From positions 1 through 9,401 of the forward strand of contig CAJOQB010000002.1 in NCBI GenBank assembly GCA_905236405.1: a stretch of 9,401 bases of DNA, in the 5' to 3' direction. The translations under genes were made by a program, and so were the position numbers. How positions within the stretch are numbered: the stretch's first letter is position 1; every line of letters starts with the position of its first letter. Below, in pieces: positions 6,298 through 9,401 of the stretch. Below the pieces are notes generated by a model, which was given only the letters and a program-made list of their open reading frames with translations, was not told the origin of the DNA and did no database searches. Origin of the DNA: an uncultured Bacteroidales bacterium (GTDB taxonomy: Bacteria; Bacteroidota; Bacteroidia; Bacteroidales; P3).

Positions 6298-7341
6298 ATG
6301 ACCCCTAAAGAACTCGGATATTATTTCCCTGCCGAATGGGAACAGCACGAAGCCACCTGGCTCAGCTATCCTCACAACCAAGACTCGTGGCCAAGCAAGA
6401 TAGAGACCATCGTTCCCTCCTACAACCTCTTTATCAAGACCCTCACCGAGGTCGAGACGGTTCATATCAACGTGCAGGACGACACCATGGAGTTTTTGGT
6501 CAAAGCGGCACTCCACGCCGCCGGCGCCTTCATGGTCAATCTCGAGTTCCACCAGTTCCCCACCAACGACGCATGGTGTCGCGACCACGGCCCTGCGTTC
6601 CTCCTCAACCGCAAAGAGCCTGGCCGTCGTGCCATCGTCAACTGGAACTATAACGCTTGGGGCGGCAAGTACCCCGCCGACCTCGACGACAAGATTCCCA
6701 CCCTTATCGCCGAGTGCATGGGCATGAAGACCTTCCACCCGGGCATCGTCATGGAGGGAGGCAGCGTCGACTTCAACGGCGTCGGCGATGTGCTCACCAC
6801 CACCTCGTGCCTGCTCAATCCCAACCGCAACCCCCAACTGACGCAAGCCGACATCGAGCGTTATCTGTGCGACTACTATGGATTGGACAATATCATCTGG
6901 TTGGGTGACGGCATCGACGGCGACGACACCGACGGTCATGTCGACGACCTGAGCCGTTTCGTCTCCCCCGACACCATCGTCACCGCTGTCGAGAGCAACA
7001 AGGACGACAGCAACTACGAGCCCTTGCAGCAGAACCTCGCCACCCTCAACCGTTGCCGCTTGGCCAACGGCAAGCAGCCCACCGTCGTCGAGCTGCCCAT
7101 GCCCTCGCCCGTCTACTACGAAGGGCAGCGGCTTCCCGCCAGCTACGCCAACTTCTATATCGCCAACGGCTTGGTCATCTTTCCCACCTACAAGTGCGAC
7201 AACGACACCCGTGCCGCCTACATCCTCGAGGAGTGTTTCCGCGACCGCGAGATTGTCGGCATCGACAGCACCGACATCATCTGGGGTCTCGGTAGCTTCC
7301 ACTGCCTCAGCCAGCAGATGCCGTCACAGTTAGCGATGTAA
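6298..7341 (+). CDS. aguA: agmatine deiminase family protein
   Basis: The 347 residues belong to the porphyromonas-type peptidylarginine deiminase/agmatine deiminase family. Agmatine deiminase hydrolyses agmatine to N-carbamoylputrescine and ammonia on the route from arginine to putrescine. Landmarks are WLSYPHN near the N-terminus, WCRDHGP with Asp96, MEGGSVDFNG, DTDGHVDDLSRFV with His214 and Asp216, and SFHCLSQQMP with the nucleophile Cys336. There is no signal peptide or Ig domain, unlike secreted PPAD, so a cytoplasmic agmatine deiminase is favoured. The ATG at 6298 gives the usual start MTPKELGYYFPAEWEQHEATW; the open frame continues upstream only by overlapping the methyltransferase gene. 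It follows that gene by 32 bases. The partner N-carbamoylputrescine amidase (aguB) is not adjacent. Confidence 0.92.
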   Translation: MTPKELGYYFPAEWEQHEATWLSYPHNQDSWPSKIETIVPSYNLFIKTLTEVETVHINVQDDTMEFLVKAALHAAGAFMVNLEFHQFPTNDAWCRDHGPAFLLNRKEPGRRAIVNWNYNAWGGKYPADLDDKIPTLIAECMGMKTFHPGIVMEGGSVDFNGVGDVLTTTSCLLNPNRNPQLTQADIERYLCDYYGLDNIIWLGDGIDGDDTDGHVDDLSRFVSPDTIVTAVESNKDDSNYEPLQQNLATLNRCRLANGKQPTVVELPMPSPVYYEGQRLPASYANFYIANGLVIFPTYKCDNDTRAAYILEECFRDREIVGIDSTDIIWGLGSFHCLSQQMPSQLAM

Positions 7342-7355
7342 TAACTTTCTTGCCT

Positions 7356-7399
7356 CAGACTTACATCAGACTTACATCAGACTTACATCAGACTTACAT
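7356..7399 (+). repeat. 11-bp tandem repeat, four perfect copies
   Basis: The unit CAGACTTACAT is repeated four times without change (7356, 7367, 7378, 7389), then breaks down as CAGAGTCACAA at 7400. It begins 14 bases after the agmatine deiminase stop and lies in non-coding DNA. Confidence 0.97.
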
Positions 7400-7412
7400 C
7401 AGAGTCACAAGG

Positions 7413-7445
7413 GAAAGTCAAAGGTAAGTCAAGGTTAGGTCAAAG
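7413..7445 (+). repeat. second 11-bp-period array, three imperfect copies
   Basis: Three 11-base units share A(A/G)GTCAA(A)GG: GAAAGTCAAAG, GTAAGTCAAGG and TTAGGTCAAAG. The AGTCA/GGTCA cores start at 7416, 7427 and 7438. The motif GTAAGTC here is the reverse complement of GACTTAC in the preceding array, so the two could pair in a transcript. Confidence 0.75.
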
Positions 7446-7455
7446 GAAGAAACGC

Positions 7456-7484
7456 AAAAAAAGGCGGTACTTTCGAGTGTCGCC
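7456..7484 (-). terminator. rho-independent terminator after the ATPase gene
   Basis: On the minus strand GGCGACACT, loop CGAA and AGTACCGCC form a 9-bp stem with two G-U pairs, followed by seven Ts. It lies 110 bases beyond the ATPase stop. The plus-strand side has no T-run, so it does not serve the agmatine deiminase gene. Its outer sequence is shared with the terminator at 8970-8999. Confidence 0.75.
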
Positions 7485-7594
7485 CTGATTTATATGAATA
7501 ATAATATCTCTGTTCGGTGTGAATGGTTTCTTCTTTTATGGTGTGCCGTCGGCTTGGCCGACAACGTGAATTGTCTGTTCCCTATAGTTTCATA

Positions 7595-8773
7595 TCAATA
7601 GTTTAGTCCAAACATCCACAGGGGGATGATATTCTGGTATGCATACATAATGTCATCCTTCACCACGTACGAATCATCAACATTGGCTATCTGTTTCCTT
7701 TTTTTGTTTTTTCCGCCCACTTCAAAAGTGTGACCATCTACAATAAAGTCACTTACTGGAGATGCAACCACTTTGTGGTTTACGGCCATCTGAGAGAAGA
7801 AAAAAGTCTCACGCAGCGTTCCTTTGTCCGGCTCTTCGTCGCACAATGAATAGCACAGATTAGGATTGTTTAGATACACCTTCTCCACCTTAGTCAGCCT
7901 GTCCATAATATCCTCGTCCTCGCGTAGTTGCCGTAATAGACCAGCTTTCTCCAAATGATATAGCATATCCCCTACCGATGTTCTGTCCATCTCCAATGTG
8001 CGTCCCAAATGGGAAAGGTTAGGTTTGAATGGAGTGCTTTGCGCTAATACTTGCATCAGTTTTTTCAGCTTGCGCACCGTGGCCATGCTTGCATTGATTT
8101 GTTGAGGGATATCCACGTCCAAGGTCTGTGACACCACGATGTCAATCCTTCTGAGAAAATCTCTCTCCTTAAAAAAAGGATAGTTCCCACTACGCAGATA
8201 CTGCCCAAACAGTTGAAGAGGATACTCTACATCTTTGGGCAATTTTACTTTTCCCGCCAGAATCTCGTCCAAGGTGAATGGTTTTATATCTAACCCTAAC
8301 GAGTAGTTAAGGTACTCTCTGAACGACATAGGCTCAAGGACAAAAGGCAGACAACGACGACTGAGATCCACCTCAATTCCCCGTATGATATCTATCATGG
8401 ACGAGCCTGACAACTTGATGTTCAACCGAGTGTGATAGATATCGTATATTGTTTTGATTTCGCGAGCCCATCCCGGGTATTTGTGTACTTCATCGATATA
8501 AAGGTATTCTCCCCCATGATTGCAGAAGTATTCCGCCAAATCAATCAAAGACGTTGTTGAAAGAAATGGGTTGTCAGCACTTACATAAAGCGACTCCTCC
8601 TCTTTGTGTGTCAAAAGGATGTGTTGCAACATCATTGTTGTCTTGCCTACTCCACGAGTACCTAATATCAAAACCAAAGGGTCATCCCACGGAATTCTGT
8701 CATAAAGATAGCGGACAAAATGCGTATCAACGGTTTTAAGATACTCATAATAAGCATTGTATATTCTTTTCAT
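7595..8773 (-). CDS. AAA_14/DUF4143 family ATPase
   Basis: The 392-residue protein has an N-terminal AAA+ domain with Walker A GTRGVGKTT (38-46, Lys44), Walker B YLYIDEVH (90-97, Asp94-Glu95), a sensor-like KLSGSSM (120-126) and RRCLPFVLEPMSFREYL (139-155). A winged-helix-like segment follows at about 250-285. The C-terminal DUF4143 region has DF...(F)EVGGK at 342-355, recalling a restriction-endonuclease-like core, though whether it cuts DNA is unknown. This family occurs as many paralogs in Bacteroidota and its role is not settled. The ATG at 8773 is chosen; an in-frame TTG at 8803 falls inside the -7 box and is unlikely. It is a single-gene unit with its own promoter and terminator. Its codons are less C-ending than those of the neighbouring sufB cluster, which suggests acquisition. 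Confidence 0.9.
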   Translation of the reverse strand: MKRIYNAYYEYLKTVDTHFVRYLYDRIPWDDPLVLILGTRGVGKTTMMLQHILLTHKEEESLYVSADNPFLSTTSLIDLAEYFCNHGGEYLYIDEVHKYPGWAREIKTIYDIYHTRLNIKLSGSSMIDIIRGIEVDLSRRCLPFVLEPMSFREYLNYSLGLDIKPFTLDEILAGKVKLPKDVEYPLQLFGQYLRSGNYPFFKERDFLRRIDIVVSQTLDVDIPQQINASMATVRKLKKLMQVLAQSTPFKPNLSHLGRTLEMDRTSVGDMLYHLEKAGLLRQLREDEDIMDRLTKVEKVYLNNPNLCYSLCDEEPDKGTLRETFFFSQMAVNHKVVASPVSDFIVDGHTFEVGGKNKKRKQIANVDDSYVVKDDIMYAYQNIIPLWMFGLNY

Positions 8774-8800
8774 ATCTATTACAATTAAATTATCATTATG

Positions 8801-8808
8801 CAAAAATA
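8801..8808 (-). promoter_or_regulatory. candidate -7 box of the ATPase gene
   Basis: The minus strand reads TATTTTTG, an exact TAnnTTTG match, placing transcription start near 8794 with a leader of about 20 bases to the ATG at 8773. No TTTG is found at -33; the direct repeats upstream may replace it. Confidence 0.55.
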
Positions 8809-8829
8809 CTCATTTTCTTTGATTTGATA

Positions 8830-8897
8830 ATTTTTTACTGCAAAATCGTGGATTTTTCTCCGCAGTTACAGACAAAATTCGTGTTTTTTTTACCGCA
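8830..8897 (-). repeat. direct repeats with phased A-tracts upstream of the ATPase promoter
   Basis: On the minus strand TGCGGTAAAAA (from 8897), TGCGGAGAAAAA (from 8864) and TGCAGTAAAAAA (from 8842) form three direct repeats spaced 33 and 22 bases apart. After the first two copies comes CACGA(A)TTTTG. All copies face the same side of the helix and carry A-tracts of 5-8 bases. This could be a curved upstream activating region or a set of operator sites for a regulator, perhaps the ATPase's own winged helix; that last idea is inference. Confidence 0.7.
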
Positions 8898-8969
8898 ATT
8901 ATTAAACCTCGGACATCGTTCCTCACATTCTGGTTGACATGAATAAAGTGCCTGTCCACCTATGGGTGC

Positions 8970-8999
8970 AAAAAAAGGGCGGCATTTTCAATGTCGCCC
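8970..8999 (-). terminator. rho-independent terminator, minus strand
   Basis: On the minus strand GGGCGACATT, loop GAA and AATGCCGCCC form a 10-bp stem with one mismatch-like G-U/A-C position, followed by seven Ts. It lies 21 bases past the TAA of the decayed tail at 9021-9059, so it probably once ended that gene and may now end the gene entering from the right edge. Confidence 0.78.
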
Positions 9000-9020
9000 T
9001 GATTTACAGAAAATTCGCGT

Positions 9021-9059
9021 TTACCTCACTATCGTCACCTTGCGGGCGGGATAGTCGCC
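9021..9059 (-). pseudogene. decayed C-terminal tail of a secreted-protein gene
   Basis: The minus strand encodes GDYPARKVTIVR and then TAA. This matches the last 12 residues of the gene at the right edge (GDYPARKVTIVK) except for the final residue. One codon further upstream the frame meets a TGA, and no longer reading frame continues. The identity extends past the stop: 9013-9059 matches 9302-9348 over 47 bases with two differences, an offset of 289. This is the relic of a tandem paralog or of a partial duplication. Confidence 0.8.
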
Positions 9060-9100
9060 AACTCATATCAAATAATCTACAAATGCAAAGACACAACCTT

Positions 9101-9232
9101 TCTGCATATCCTCAAAATTTATTTTGTTTAAAAATTACATTTTCTCACAATTTAAATGCTGTGAATATTACAAAATCTCACTTTTTATTTTGCTATATTA
9201 TTACATTTTCTCAAAATCCGACAAAACAACAA
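9101..9232. repeat. degenerate 33-bp-period AT-rich array, about four units
   Basis: On the plus strand ATTACA recurs at exactly 9134, 9167 and 9200, each followed nine bases from its start by TCTCA. A weaker first unit at 9101 has CCTCA at the matching place, and TTATTTTG recurs at 9119 and 9185, 66 bases apart. The units are otherwise diverged. The region between 9060 and 9300 holds no credible gene; the short ORFs reading through it cross the terminator and the pseudogene remnant. Confidence 0.55.
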
Positions 9233-9269
9233 TTGATTGCATATACGTGCAAACGCATATGCAATCAGT
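9232..9269. repeat. long inverted repeat (hairpin without T-run)
   Basis: GATTGCATAT (9235-9244) pairs with ATATGCAATC (9257-9266). After one mismatch, CGT pairs with ACG around the loop GCAA, and the outer bases extend the stem slightly. No T-run follows on either strand, so it is not a standard terminator. It could be a binding site for a dimeric protein, a transcript processing site, or an element end. Confidence 0.6.
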
Positions 9270-9309
9270 CAATAAGGATTGGGGTATTATCGTATTACGC
9301 GATTCGCTT

Positions 9310-9401
9310 TTACTTCACTATCGTCACCTTGCGGGCGGGATAGTCGCCGACCTGTAACAGGTAGACGCCCGACGAGGGGTCTTGGTAGCGGTAGGTGTCG
9401 G
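9310..9401 (-). CDS. 3' end of a secreted protein with type IX-like C-terminal tail
   Basis: Only the last 29 codons are present; the gene enters from the right edge and ends with TAA at 9312-9310. The residues DTYRYQDPSSGVYLLQVGD and then YPARKVTIVK resemble the end of the Por secretion system (type IX) sorting domain, where a G-(I/V)-Y-hydrophobic strand is followed by a short basic last strand ending in K or R. Such tails direct export across the outer membrane and surface attachment. The identity of the protein cannot be told from this fragment, and a plain beta-sandwich end is possible. No terminator lies directly after the stop; the nearest is at 8970-8999. Confidence 0.65.
   Translation of the reverse strand, partial: DTYRYQDPSSGVYLLQVGDYPARKVTIVK

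Noticed and set aside
6259..7302. 347-residue minus-strand ORF opposite the agmatine deiminase
   Set aside because: Antisense shadow caused by biased codon use, with low-complexity Val/Gly/Asp-rich protein.
7548..7562. GTCGGC-TTG-GCCGAC hairpin as the ATPase terminator
   Set aside because: The stem is only six pairs with no T-run on either side, while a better terminator lies at 7456-7484.
8774..8803. TTG start extending the ATPase by ten residues
   Set aside because: The TTG lies inside the TAnnTTTG promoter box, and the ATG at 8773 begins the usual N-terminus.
9101..9232. CRISPR array suggested by the 33-base period
   Set aside because: Units abut with no spacers between conserved repeats, the repeated core is only about 11 bases, and no cas gene is present.
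8939..9357. Plus-strand ORFs of 134 and 77 residues at the right end
   Set aside because: They read through a terminator hairpin, a decayed tail and AT-rich repeats, and antisense to the right-edge gene; no domain or start signal is visible.

Overview
The window looks like a chromosomal segment of a Bacteroidota genome, most likely order Bacteroidales and possibly Prevotella-like. The grounds are the protein families, promoters of the Bacteroidetes type (a -7 box TAnnTTTG, in one case with a -33 TTTG 20 bases upstream), weak or absent Shine-Dalgarno sites at most starts, and a type IX secretion-like C-terminal tail at the right edge. The genus is inferred, not proven.

Left part (1-4100), all on the minus strand. 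From right to left it reads: a DUF1232 membrane protein, a guanine-deaminase-type nucleoside deaminase (9 bases apart, so probably co-transcribed), a weak hairpin, an unrecognised 141-residue protein, a lipoprotein and an NAD(P)H-hydrate dehydratase (the last three 13 and 4 bases apart). Beyond these lie tRNA-Asn(GTT) with its own consensus promoter and terminator, a small one-pass Cys/His-rich membrane protein, and the first 47 codons of an FtsE-like ABC ATPase that runs off the left edge.

Middle part (4254-7341), plus strand. SufB (Fe-S cluster scaffold), a SpoU/TrmH-family RNA 2'-O-methyltransferase and an agmatine deiminase follow closely, with 23 and 32 bases between them. All three favour C-ending codons. 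A TAnnTTTG promoter precedes sufB. sufC, sufD and sufS do not follow sufB, and aguB does not follow the deiminase.

Right part (7342-9401). This section is AT-rich and repeat-rich, around one minus-strand AAA_14/DUF4143 ATPase gene. The gene lies between two same-orientation terminator hairpins that share identical outer sequences. Its promoter has direct repeats at 33 and 22 base spacing. Two 11-bp-period arrays lie to its left and a degenerate 33-bp-period array to its right. At the right edge is the 3' end of a secreted-protein gene, and 289 bases away a decayed duplicate of its last 12 codons. This looks like an accessory insertion zone. It is the least ordinary part of the window, but nothing in it shows a complete new system; the ATPase and its repeats are the best candidate for follow-up.
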